A program made the position numbers and the translations under genes. A stretch of DNA of 64,000 nt, from assembly GCA_035576005.1 (NCBI GenBank), contig DATLXH010000056.1:1-64000 (forward strand), read 5' to 3'. Shown here one piece after another: positions 32,202 through 40,864 of the stretch (positions are counted from its first letter, which is position 1; every line of letters begins with the position of its first letter). Source of the stretch: DATLXH01 sp035576005. GTDB lineage: Bacteria; Acidobacteriota; Thermoanaerobaculia; Gp7-AA8. The notes under the pieces were generated by a model. It did not search any database, was not told the DNA's origin, and saw nothing but the letters and a program-made list of their open reading frames with translations.

Positions 32202-33695
32202 ATGACCGAGTTTCGTGACTATCTGGATCTCGCCGCTGAACGCGTCGGGGGGACTGTTCTCTACGCTACGGACGACTACTTTGCCGATAAAGAGAATCTC
32301 CTCAAGCCCGGCAAGGCGGTCTGGAGGGAGCACGAATATACCGACCGCGGGAAGTGGATGGATGGGTGGGAAGGCCGGCGCAAACGCGTTCCGGGACACG
32401 ACTACGCCATCGTCCGTCTGGGACTACGCGGGGTGATCCGCGGTGTGGTTGTGGACACGAGTTTCTTCAGGGGAAACTATCCCGACCGATGCAGCATCGA
32501 GGCTTGCGACGAAAGAGCCGAGACCGACGTCGCGACGCTCGAGGCTTCGGCGAGATGGGTTGAGATTCTCGCTGAATCGCCGCTGCAGGGTGACAGCGAA
32601 AATCTTTTCACGATCGATTCCCCCTTCGCGTTCACGCACCTTCGCCTTCGGATTTTTCCGGATGGCGGTGTCGCACGTCTGCGAGTGCACGGAGAGCCGG
32701 TCCCCGACTGGCGGCGGATCGGTGGACTGGCGAACGAAGTCGATCTCGCCGCAGTCGAGAATGGGGGAGACGTGCTCGCGTGCAGCGACATGTTCTTCGG
32801 ACCGAAGCACAACCTGATCATGCCGGGCCGTGCTGTGAACATGAGCGACGGGTGGGAGACCAGACGTCGGAGAGGGCCAGGGCATGACTGGGTGATCGTT
32901 CAACTGGCAACTGAGGGTTTGATCCAGCGGATCGAGATCGACACAAATCACTTCAAGGGGAACTTTCCTGACAGTTGCTCGGTCGAGGCCACGCTCTCAG
33001 CTGATATCAGTTCGCCGGCGACGGCCTGGGGCGAGATTCTTCCGCGGACCGCGCTGCAGGCGCACACGAGACATGTGTTCGCTGATGAGCTCGAGCAGCG
33101 GGGAGCGGTATCGCACCTGCGGCTGAACGTCTTCCCTGACGGCGGGGTGAGTCGCCTGCGCGCTCATGGAAGGGCCACGCAGGAAGGTTCCCGTACCGAA
33201 GTGGTTCGGCGCATCAATACAACGCTCGATGTCGAGCGTGATCTGCACGCCTGTTGCGGCTCAGCAGCGTGGGTGAAGTCGATGAAGGAGTCGCGCCCCT
33301 TTGCGAACTGGGAGGCTCTGGTGGAAGCTGCCGACCAGATCTGGGAAGAACTCGATCGGGATGACTGGCTCGAGGCCTTCCACGCGCATCCTCGGATTGG
33401 TGATAAAGCAGCAGCTCAACATGGCTCGGGTGCGAGTCGCTGGTCCGAGCGCGAGCAGGCTGCAATCAGCAGCTCGCTCGAAGGAGACCGCTCGAGGCTG
33501 GCTGAAGCGAACCTCGAATATGAGAAGCGGTTCGGGCATATTTTCATCGTCTGCGCGACAGGTCGCTCGCTGGATGAAATGTCCGAGATCCTCGAAAACC
33601 GCCTGAATCTAACGCCGGAGGAAGAGATCGTGGAAGCTGCCGAGGAACAGAGAAAGATCACACGTCTGCGTCTCGAAAAGCTGGTGCTTCGATGA
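32202..33695 (+). CDS. Bifunctional allantoicase / OHCU decarboxylase fusion
   Basis: Residues about 1-330 are a full allantoicase with two repeated domains: LYATDDYFADKENLL with GWEGRRKRVPGHDYAIV in the first, and ACSDMFFGPKHNLI with GWETRRRRGPGHDWVIV in the second. It would hydrolyse allantoate to ureidoglycolate and urea. Residues about 335-497 are a 2-oxo-4-hydroxy-4-carboxy-5-ureidoimidazoline decarboxylase (UraD), with the catalytic His in FHAHPRIGD and the conserved FIVCATGRS. UraD makes S-allantoin, two steps earlier in the pathway, so the fusion joins non-consecutive steps either side of allantoinase. No stop or frameshift separates the halves. It overlaps uraH by ATGA. Confidence 0.9.
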   Translation: MTEFRDYLDLAAERVGGTVLYATDDYFADKENLLKPGKAVWREHEYTDRGKWMDGWEGRRKRVPGHDYAIVRLGLRGVIRGVVVDTSFFRGNYPDRCSIEACDERAETDVATLEASARWVEILAESPLQGDSENLFTIDSPFAFTHLRLRIFPDGGVARLRVHGEPVPDWRRIGGLANEVDLAAVENGGDVLACSDMFFGPKHNLIMPGRAVNMSDGWETRRRRGPGHDWVIVQLATEGLIQRIEIDTNHFKGNFPDSCSVEATLSADISSPATAWGEILPRTALQAHTRHVFADELEQRGAVSHLRLNVFPDGGVSRLRAHGRATQEGSRTEVVRRINTTLDVERDLHACCGSAAWVKSMKESRPFANWEALVEAADQIWEELDRDDWLEAFHAHPRIGDKAAAQHGSGASRWSEREQAAISSSLEGDRSRLAEANLEYEKRFGHIFIVCATGRSLDEMSEILENRLNLTPEEEIVEAAEEQRKITRLRLEKLVLR

Positions 33696-34027
33696 GCGGA
33701 ATCACAACGCATGTTCTCGACACAGCGCACGGCCGGCCCGCCGCCGGCGTGCGCGCGCGACTCGAGCGACGAGGCCAGACCACGTGGGAGTTAATCGGCA
33801 GTGGTCAGACCGATGCCGACGGACGGCTCAGGAATCTGCTGGCGACTCCGCTGGAGTCGGGAACCTTCAGGATCACGTTTGATACGGCGTCCTACTTCGC
33901 CGCGATGGATCTGGAAACGTTTTACCCTGAGGCTTCCATCGTCTTCACAGTTGTCGATCCTTCTCAGCACTACCACGTGCCGTTGCTACTGAGTCCGTTT
34001 GGCTATTCCACATATCGAGGAAGCTGA
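33692..34027 (+). CDS. uraH: 5-hydroxyisourate hydrolase
   Basis: This transthyretin-like tetrameric enzyme hydrolyses 5-hydroxyisourate, the product of urate oxidation. The N-terminal THVLDTAHGRPAAG and the C-terminal YRGS signature are present, and the middle HYHVPLLLSPFGYSTY holds the active-site His and Arg/Tyr region. The 111-residue length is typical and no signal peptide is seen. It starts in the stop of the upstream fusion gene (ATGA). Confidence 0.95.
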   Translation: MSGITTHVLDTAHGRPAAGVRARLERRGQTTWELIGSGQTDADGRLRNLLATPLESGTFRITFDTASYFAAMDLETFYPEASIVFTVVDPSQHYHVPLLLSPFGYSTYRGS

Positions 34028-34036
34028 TCGCGCGCG

Positions 34037-34173
34037 GCGAAGCCTTTGGAGTGCGGTAGCCGCAGCTACCGCTTTCAGTGTCGGATCACGATTCGGTCCC
34101 GACGTGGAGCCGGTTAATTTCCGAGGTACGAAACAAAAGCGGCAGCTGCGGCAACCGCACTCCAAGCCTCGCC
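34037..34173. repeat. Inverted repeat pair between convergent uraH and the aldolase gene
   Basis: The left arm (GCCTTTGGAGTGCGG then TAGCCGCAGCTACCGC) and the right arm (GCGGCAGCTGCGGCAACCGC then ACTCCAAGC) are complementary over about 35 bp, with 65 bp between them. Each arm also contains a smaller palindrome. It lies between converging genes, so transcription termination is possible. It has the look of a REP-like dispersed element, but no second copy is visible in the window. Confidence 0.6.
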
Positions 34174-34217
34174 TGCGCCTCTTCGCGTGGCAGTGACTTG
34201 CAACCTTGTGGCGGCAG

Positions 34218-35684
34218 CTACGCCTTCGCTCTTCGACCTTTCATGATCCTGACGAATGAGCGCGTCTGGAGCTCGTCGAGAGAGAGTCCCGTACCAATAG
34301 CCTCCTCTTTGGTGATCGCTCCCGAGTTGAGACCGCGAAGAAAGAAGTTGAGCAGACCCTGCCCTGTAGCGGCGTCGTCGAACACGTCGCCTACCAGCGT
34401 CGCCTGACCCGCCTTTGCGATGAAGTTGTGCAACCGCTCGGTTGCCGGCTCGAGACCTTCGAGAAAAAACGCATACACGGCGGCGTAACGCGTCGGGAGT
34501 TGTGCCGGATTGAGGTCCCAACCCTGGTAGTAGGCGTTCGTCAATGAGTGGCGGATGTGGTCCGCGTGGAGACGCCAGGCACGGTGGACGATGAGACGAT
34601 TCTCCCGCGCCTGTTCCTGACTCAGAGACTTCCCTTCACTGGCTCGATGCGGAGCGATCGGCATGATGTTCGTCGCCCCGTCGGAAAGCCATAGTCCCGT
34701 TCCTGCATACGCGACCTGCATCATGTGACGGGCAAAGTCGCAAGCCGGGTGATCCATACGTTGATGCGCTGCGGTGATGTTGCAGCTTGCTGTGTAGTCA
34801 TACGTTCCGAAGTGGGCGGCGACTGCACGACCTCTGGCCGCCTCGAGAAAGAGGGGAAGGTTGGATCCGCCTCTCGCATTGATGATCGATTGCGTCGTTT
34901 CGATCATGAACTCCAGCTTGAGGGCACCGGCTGAAAGCGCGAGCCTCGACTCCCAGATGTCGAACAGATCAGCCAGTGCGGAAACCTGCTCGGGAAGCTG
35001 AATCTTGGGTAAAGTGACCACGAAGTGGTCGGGAAGTTTTCCTCCGCTTCGCTCGAGGAGTGTTGTGAGGAAAACGTCGAGCGTGCGGATACTTCGGGCT
35101 GTGAGCTCGCTGGTGAACGGCTTGATCCGGATTCCGATGAACGGTGGGAGGGTCTTTCTCTCCATCCCTATCGCGACTTCCGAGGCAGCCGCTCCCGCAT
35201 GGCCATCCTCTTCATCGTCTGGTCGATTGCCGTATCCATCTTCGAAGTCGATCCGGAAGTCCTCGACAGGCTCGCGCTCCAGCTTCTCAACGACACGGCG
35301 ATAGACGGTATGAGCGAACCAGGCCGCGGGATGGACGCGACGGACGGAGTCGGCGTCCTTGTCGAGAGCATGAAGAAGAGACGTGGTCTCGTCGACGCTT
35401 TCCGGCAGGAGATCGGACCCACGCATCCCGATCGCTTTCGCGAAAACAAAGGGGTCGGGGGCATAGTCACGCAATGAGCGAAGCCCCAGCGATCCGAGCT
35501 TGCCTGTTGTGTCGGCCTTGAACAGATGCGCCCCGCCATAAACCGTGTGAATCGGCTGACGCTCTGGCGACTCACCTGGAAAGCGTTTTCCGAAAGCGCC
35601 CAGTGCTGCGTCGAGCGAAGCGGTCGCGCGATGAATCTCGTCTTCCTCGAGAGTCCGCATGGAAGTCGATTCAACTTTCGTCAT
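34218..35684 (-). CDS. DUF6986 aldolase/citrate lyase-superfamily protein
   Basis: This 488-residue protein of the HpcH/HpaI, citrate lyase and malate synthase TIM-barrel superfamily shows RIDFEDGYGNRPDDEED (acidic metal site), IGIRIKPF, LPKIQLPEQV, EFMIETTQSI and HFGTYDYTASCNI. The ATG at 35684 has AAGGAG 7 bp upstream; the open frame to 35765 is not used. It is flanked by puuD and xdhBA on the same strand. Purine breakdown ends in glyoxylate, so condensation of glyoxylate with an acyl-CoA or pyruvate is a fair hypothesis, but no substrate is established here. Confidence 0.75.
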   Translation of the reverse strand: MTKVESTSMRTLEEDEIHRATASLDAALGAFGKRFPGESPERQPIHTVYGGAHLFKADTTGKLGSLGLRSLRDYAPDPFVFAKAIGMRGSDLLPESVDETTSLLHALDKDADSVRRVHPAAWFAHTVYRRVVEKLEREPVEDFRIDFEDGYGNRPDDEEDGHAGAAASEVAIGMERKTLPPFIGIRIKPFTSELTARSIRTLDVFLTTLLERSGGKLPDHFVVTLPKIQLPEQVSALADLFDIWESRLALSAGALKLEFMIETTQSIINARGGSNLPLFLEAARGRAVAAHFGTYDYTASCNITAAHQRMDHPACDFARHMMQVAYAGTGLWLSDGATNIMPIAPHRASEGKSLSQEQARENRLIVHRAWRLHADHIRHSLTNAYYQGWDLNPAQLPTRYAAVYAFFLEGLEPATERLHNFIAKAGQATLVGDVFDDAATGQGLLNFFLRGLNSGAITKEEAIGTGLSLDELQTRSFVRIMKGRRAKA

Positions 35685-35731
35685 TCGATTGCTCCTTGAA
35701 CTGTCAGCTCCCTCAACGATGGAACGTCGGG

Positions 35732-36523
35732 TTATCGCCCGCGGATCACTCTCGCTGCGACCCATCCAACGAGAACCACAACTCCGAGAACGGCCCAGTT
35801 GTATCGCGAGCCATATGTCAGGGTCGGGAAGTGGTTGCTGATCATGATGAGCGTGACCGGAATGACCATGTACGTGTTGTGCTTCGAGCGCTTTTTCGCC
35901 TCAGCTCCCAGCGCCGGGTCGAGCGGAGTTCCTTCGCGTGCTGCTGCAACCAGCCGTCGCTGCGCGGGCAGAATGCGCTCCCATACGTTGGCCGCCATCA
36001 ATGTTCCCATGATTGCGCCTATCTGCAGGTATGACGCGCGGGAGCTGAAGATGCGGGAGAAGGTGTACGCGGCCGCGACGAGCAGCACGAATGAGATGAC
36101 TGTCCCCACCACCTCGTTGCTGCCGAGTGGAGAGCTCCAGAGCATGTCGTAAATGAGCCAGGCCACGACCAGGGAGCCAAGGCTGATGCCGATCGCCACA
36201 CCGAGGGAAACCGGGGACTCTCCGTCGACCAGCACTCCCCCGATGTAGTAGACGACCACAAAGAGGAGGATGCCGCTGATCCAGGTAATTGCAGCCTCCC
36301 ACTTGAACCAGTGAAGAGTCTGTGTTGCCAACGGGGATTTTTCTTTTTTCACGGCATAGAAGCCACCGCTGTGCACCATCCAGACTTCGCCACCTTCCTT
36401 GGGGTCGGAGAGTCTGCCGTCGAGCCAGGTGAAAAAGTACGTTGATCCAATCCAGAGAATCGCAGCGAAGACGTGTGTCCACCTGAGGACCAGATTCAGT
36501 AGTTCGTGGAGTGTGTAGTTCAT
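35732..36523 (-). CDS. puuD: Membrane urate oxidase PuuD (urate hydroxylase) without cytochrome c domain
   Basis: PuuD oxidises urate to 5-hydroxyisourate in the cytoplasmic membrane. The protein begins with NLVLRWTHVFAAILWIGSTYFFTWLD and has about seven or eight helices, HWFKWEAAITWISG, and the late RSKHNTYMVIPVTLIMISNH motif of the family. The characterised Agrobacterium-type enzyme carries a C-terminal cytochrome c domain; this 263-residue form stops after the last helix and has no CxxCH. Electrons must then pass to a separate acceptor. It starts within the stop of xdhB (ATGA). Confidence 0.88.
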   Translation of the reverse strand: MNYTLHELLNLVLRWTHVFAAILWIGSTYFFTWLDGRLSDPKEGGEVWMVHSGGFYAVKKEKSPLATQTLHWFKWEAAITWISGILLFVVVYYIGGVLVDGESPVSLGVAIGISLGSLVVAWLIYDMLWSSPLGSNEVVGTVISFVLLVAAAYTFSRIFSSRASYLQIGAIMGTLMAANVWERILPAQRRLVAAAREGTPLDPALGAEAKKRSKHNTYMVIPVTLIMISNHFPTLTYGSRYNWAVLGVVVLVGWVAARVIRGR

Positions 36524-38910
36524 GAGGGCCGGCTATTGTCTGCCTTCAGTCTTTCCGAATCAACGCCGGCTGTCAGTTCCGTCACCCGTGCGTTTTCGTA
36601 CCCGGCAAGCAGCATCACGATCTCCTCGTGCGTCGCCGGAATGACCGGCTTGGGAATTTCTCCATTCGATGCGAACGACAGCGCGTGCTTGATGGCTGTC
36701 CAGACCGATATGGCCATGAGTAGAGGCGGCTCTCCGGTCGCCTTGCTCCCGCGGATGTTCACACTGTTCTCGATCTCGATGTAGTCGACATTGAAATCCA
36801 TCGGCAAGTCCTGAATGTTAGGAATCTTATACGTCGTCGGCGAGTGAGAGAGTAGCTCCCCCGTATCCGCATAGCGAAGATCTTCGGTCGTCACCCATCC
36901 CATTCCCTGAACGAAGGCGCCGGTCATCTGACCGCGGTCGATCCCCGGATTGATCGGCCTGCCGATGTCCATGAGTACATCGGCCCGGAGCACGGTCACT
37001 TCACCTGTGAATCGGTCTATGAGGACCTCTGACACGGCGCAGCCCTGCGTAAAGTAGAGGAACGGGTTCCCGACCCCTTTCTCCGCGTCCCATGCGAGTC
37101 CTGGAGTCGCAAAGAAACCGCGCTCGCCGAGACTTACCTGTTGCACATACGAGTAGTGAACGAGCTGAGCGAATGAGATTCGAGTGTCGGGGCTCTCTTC
37201 GGCGAAGACGAACCCCTCTTCGAAGCGGATCATCGCCGAGCGCACTACCGAATCAGCGATGTTCCCACTTCCAGCAGGCGAGGCGGCGAAATAGTCTCTC
37301 GCACATTCCGCGAGACGCTCGCGCAATTTGCGGCAGGCATCGACTGCAGCACTGCCGTTGAGGTCTGCGGCGCTCGAGGCAGCGGTTGCGGAAGTATTGT
37401 TGTTCTTCTCGGTCGAGGTGATCATGACTGTCACGTCGTCCGTCGAAATGCCAAGCTCATCGGCGACGAGTTGACGGATCTTTGTGTTCACGCCCTGGCC
37501 CATTTCGGTGGCGCCCGTCGAAACCTGAACGGAGCCATCGAGATAGATGTTCACCAGGGCGTTTGCCTGATTGAGAAACTTGGTGTTGAAAGAGATCCCG
37601 AATTTGACGCCCGTCATCGAGATCCCTTTCAGCTGCGTCTCGGTGCGCCCGTTGAACACGAGCACATCGTCGCGGCGCGCGCGGTAGTCCGAGCGGCTCA
37701 CGAGCTCCTCGAACAGAAGCGGGAGGTTGTTGTTGCTGACCACCTGGCCGTAAGGCGTCACGTTACGCTCGGAAATCCCGTAGCAGTTGAGCATGCGAAT
37801 GTCGACTGGGTCCCGTCCGAGACGCATGGCAATTTCTTCGAGGATGTTCTCGATCGTCGCCACACCCTGCGGTCCGCCAAAGCCGCGAAACGCCGTGTTG
37901 GGAGGCGTGTTCGTCCGGCAGACCTTTCCCGTGATGTGCACGTTTGGAAGGTAATAGGCGTTGTCGACGTGAGTCATTGCCCGGCCCATGACGGCGGGTG
38001 AGAGATCAGCGTACGCACCGCCATCGGAAACGAGCTCCACCTGGAGTGCGGTGATCGCGCCTTCCTTTGTGAATCCGACTTCGTAGCGGTTCTGGAAGGG
38101 ATGACGCTTGCCTGTCACCTGCATGTCGTCATCTTTGTTGTAGGCGATTCGTGCCGGGCGCTTCGTCTTGTGTGCGACGAGCGCCGCCATCGCGGCCGGA
38201 TGTGTTGCCTGACACTCCTTGCCGCCGAAGCCTCCACCCATGCGCCGCGTGATGCATACGACCTGGTTGAGCCTCAGCCCCAGCAGCTGGGCGATCACAT
38301 GTTGCACTTCGCTCGGATTCTGGGTGGAAGAGTGGACGGTGAGAGTGTCGCCCTCGCCCGGATAGACGATCGCCGCCTGGGACTCCAGGTAGAAATGGTC
38401 CTGGCCGCCACTGATGAATACGCCTTCCAGAAGGTGATCGGCCTGCTCAAAACCGTCTGCAAGATTCCCGCGCGAGATGACTCGCGTCTGACCGATGATC
38501 TCGTTCTGAGAGAGAGCCTCGTCGATGGTGAATATCGGCGTGAGTGGCTCGAGCTGAATTGCCACGGCGAGTTTCGCGCGCTTCACCGAGTCTCTTGTCT
38601 CCCCGGCGAGCACGACGATCGGCTGTCCCATGAATGTGATGACATCGGTCGCCATGAGTGGCTCGTCATGAATGATCGGCCCGAAGCAATTCGTCGTCAG
38701 GTCGGCCGCTGTGAAGACTGCGACGATCCCCGGGACTCTCGACGCAGCAGTCAGCTCGAGAGACAGGATTCGCGCGTGAGACGTGCGTGCCCAGAAGAAA
38801 TCGACGAAGAGCTCGTTGCGAAGGGGCGGGATGTCGTCGATATAGATCGACTCACCTGTGACGTGGCCTTCAGCGGAATCGTGCGGGATGTTGCGGCCTA
38901 CGACACCCAT
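36520..38910 (-). CDS. xdhB: Xanthine dehydrogenase molybdopterin-binding subunit
   Basis: This catalytic subunit of the molybdenum hydroxylase oxidises hypoxanthine and xanthine to urate. It has the expected GQDHFYLE and MGGGFGGKE motifs, RGFGGPQG in the centre, TGATEMGQG, and the active-site Glu region GEPPLLMAISVW close to the end. At 796 residues it is full length for a separate large subunit. It overlaps xdhA by 13 bp and puuD by 4 bp, so xdhA-xdhB-puuD is one coupled operon. Confidence 0.94.
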   Translation of the reverse strand: MGVVGRNIPHDSAEGHVTGESIYIDDIPPLRNELFVDFFWARTSHARILSLELTAASRVPGIVAVFTAADLTTNCFGPIIHDEPLMATDVITFMGQPIVVLAGETRDSVKRAKLAVAIQLEPLTPIFTIDEALSQNEIIGQTRVISRGNLADGFEQADHLLEGVFISGGQDHFYLESQAAIVYPGEGDTLTVHSSTQNPSEVQHVIAQLLGLRLNQVVCITRRMGGGFGGKECQATHPAAMAALVAHKTKRPARIAYNKDDDMQVTGKRHPFQNRYEVGFTKEGAITALQVELVSDGGAYADLSPAVMGRAMTHVDNAYYLPNVHITGKVCRTNTPPNTAFRGFGGPQGVATIENILEEIAMRLGRDPVDIRMLNCYGISERNVTPYGQVVSNNNLPLLFEELVSRSDYRARRDDVLVFNGRTETQLKGISMTGVKFGISFNTKFLNQANALVNIYLDGSVQVSTGATEMGQGVNTKIRQLVADELGISTDDVTVMITSTEKNNNTSATAASSAADLNGSAAVDACRKLRERLAECARDYFAASPAGSGNIADSVVRSAMIRFEEGFVFAEESPDTRISFAQLVHYSYVQQVSLGERGFFATPGLAWDAEKGVGNPFLYFTQGCAVSEVLIDRFTGEVTVLRADVLMDIGRPINPGIDRGQMTGAFVQGMGWVTTEDLRYADTGELLSHSPTTYKIPNIQDLPMDFNVDYIEIENSVNIRGSKATGEPPLLMAISVWTAIKHALSFASNGEIPKPVIPATHEEIVMLLAGYENARVTELTAGVDSERLKADNSRPS

Positions 38911-40382
38911 CGGTCCCTCTTGACTCTCGCAGCGTCTTCGCGTGAGCGCTCTTTCTCATCCGTGGCGAAGTAAAGCTTCGAGAAGATGTTCTGGGTAAGC
39001 TGGCGACGGAAATCCGCCGAGCCACGGACGTCCGAGATGGGTGAGATCTCCTCTCGGGCGATCGCACCGGCAGCACGGAGAGTCTCTCGGGAAATAGTCT
39101 TTCCAATCAGGAACTGCTCAGTAGCGCGAAGTCTCACGACAGTCGGACCGACGCCGCCAAAGGCAATTCTGGCCTCAGTGACGCCGTCGCGCGACTGGCC
39201 CAGTCGAATGGCTGCCGTGATGGTGGAGATGTCCAGGTGTCTCCGTTTGGAAACCTTGTAGAGCTCGAGAATCTCTCCCGCTGCTGGAAGCGGGAGGAAG
39301 ATGCGGGTGATGATCTCGTCGGGCCGCAGATCGAGTTTGCGATAACCGAGGTAAAGCGACTCGATGCCGATGCGTCGCACTCCGGCTGTGCCGGTGAGCT
39401 CGACACTCGCTCCCATCACGTAAAGGAATGGCAGGGTGTCTGCGATCGGTGAGCCGTTCGCGATGTTCCCGGCGAGTGTCCCTGCGTTTCGAATTTGAGG
39501 AGCACCAAACAGGTGGAGAATGCGCGCGAACTGCGGCAGGTGCTCCCGGAAAAATGGCTCGAGCTCGGACAACGTCACAGTCGCGCCAATCTCGAGCGTT
39601 TGCGCCTCTCCGGGATTGCTTTCTGCGCTCAGCGCGATCTCCCGCAGCGCGGGGATCCTTGAAAGATTCATTACGACCGGTGGGTCGAAGCCGCGCTTGT
39701 TGTGGAGCACGCCAACATCCGTAGCACCCTGCACGATGATGGTCCCGAGGTTGTCGGCCTTGAATCGGACCGCTTCTGCCACAGTGACAGGTGCAAAAAA
39801 CCTCCGGTCTGCTTCAATCAGAAGTGAGTTGTGCGTTGCTTCGCGCAGGCGCGGCAGGAGATTGTTCGGGGGATAGCGCTCGTTCATGGTTCTGACCGTC
39901 GCGGGATCCACGCTCATCGCAGCTTTGATGATCGGCTCGTATCCGGTGCAGCGACAGAGATTTCCGGTCAAAGCATTTCGAACGTCGATTTCGTCGGGAT
40001 TTTGTCGCGATTCGAAAAGGCTGCACATCGCCACAATGAAGCCGGGAGTACAGAAACCGCACTGTGCGCCATGGCACGCGACCATGGCCTGCTGGACCGG
40101 ATGAAGCTCCTTTCGACGCCCGATCCCTTCAACGGTCACTATGTGGGCACCTGCCATCTGGTAGACAAACTGGATGCAGGAGTTGATGGGACGATAGACG
40201 ATGGCGTCGCCTTCCGGTCGTCCGACCAGGACGCTGCACGATCCGCAGTCCCCTTCTTCGCAGACCAGTTTGGTTCCGGTCTCGCCGAGCCCGCGGACGA
40301 AGTGCGCAACGGTCTGGAAAGCGTCGTTGCCGTCGACGGTGATCTCGCGTCCGTTGAGATAGAAAAGGAGCGAAGGTGGCAT
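38898..40382 (-). CDS. xdhA: Xanthine dehydrogenase FeS/FAD subunit
   Basis: The N-terminal plant-type 2Fe-2S domain has CEEGDCGSCSV near residues 40-50. The second 2Fe-2S domain has CGFCTPG near 108 and GNLCRCTGY near 142. The FAD domain follows (AVRFKADNLGTIIVQGATDVG, then RNAGTLAGNIANGSPIAD). At 494 residues it corresponds to a fused small plus medium subunit. The ATG at 40382 lacks a clear ribosome site. A (GT)16 dinucleotide tract begins 43 bp upstream of the start. First gene of the xdhAB-puuD-aldolase operon. Confidence 0.94.
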   Translation of the reverse strand: MPPSLLFYLNGREITVDGNDAFQTVAHFVRGLGETGTKLVCEEGDCGSCSVLVGRPEGDAIVYRPINSCIQFVYQMAGAHIVTVEGIGRRKELHPVQQAMVACHGAQCGFCTPGFIVAMCSLFESRQNPDEIDVRNALTGNLCRCTGYEPIIKAAMSVDPATVRTMNERYPPNNLLPRLREATHNSLLIEADRRFFAPVTVAEAVRFKADNLGTIIVQGATDVGVLHNKRGFDPPVVMNLSRIPALREIALSAESNPGEAQTLEIGATVTLSELEPFFREHLPQFARILHLFGAPQIRNAGTLAGNIANGSPIADTLPFLYVMGASVELTGTAGVRRIGIESLYLGYRKLDLRPDEIITRIFLPLPAAGEILELYKVSKRRHLDISTITAAIRLGQSRDGVTEARIAFGGVGPTVVRLRATEQFLIGKTISRETLRAAGAIAREEISPISDVRGSADFRRQLTQNIFSKLYFATDEKERSREDAARVKRDRWVS

Positions 40383-40422
40383 CGACGGTCATGGTATCAG
40401 CGACTGAGCCACCCCGCGCGCG

Positions 40423-40458
<36 letters not shown>

Positions 40459-40609
40459 GTACCAGACGCGGGAGATTTTGCCGTGCGATCCGTGAGCAGA
40501 TACGGCAACGATACTGAACCTCATAACTCCGCTAGTGTTCTCACGTCCTTTAAGCTACTATTTAACGTACACAATTTGAGTAGTCATAGTGCGGAGGGTA
40601 GTGGAGGGA

Positions 40610-40837
40610 ATGCGCTGGAGATGTCCGGAATGCAAAGCAGTTGGCGAAGAATCGAACCCCTGCTCCGAGAACCAACCGCTCCACTGCATGGCATGCGACC
40701 GACAGGTCGCGCACGAAGACAGCCTGTGCATCATTTGTGACTCGGTGAATCCCTGGTCACGACGCGACTCTCTTCATTTTCTCTGCCGCAAATGTGGCGG
40801 GACTCAGACATGGTTCACTCATCTGGTGCCGGCCTGA
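40610..40837 (+). CDS. Small zinc-ribbon protein
   Basis: A 75-residue protein with four cysteine pairs: CPEC near the start, a Cys-Cys region CSENQPLHCMAC, CIIC near 47 and CRKC near 65. Two zinc knuckles could form. A GTG at 40589 would add seven residues; the ATG at 40610 starts at MRWRCPEC. An A+T-rich spacer precedes it. The downstream gene (28 bp away) is probably co-transcribed. No family recognised beyond the zinc-ribbon fold. Confidence 0.6.
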   Translation: MRWRCPECKAVGEESNPCSENQPLHCMACDRQVAHEDSLCIICDSVNPWSRRDSLHFLCRKCGGTQTWFTHLVPA

Positions 40838-40864
40838 GACCCGCTCGATTCGAGGGAGGGTGTG

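Noticed and set aside
35025..35477. Plus-strand frame opposite the DUF6986 gene
   Set aside because: It is an antisense shadow; the minus-strand gene has a strong ribosome site and family motifs.
40640..40700. Minus-strand tRNA-like stretch with GGTTCGATTC inside the zinc-ribbon gene
   Set aside because: The T-arm stem does not pair and no D-arm, anticodon arm or acceptor stem can be built.
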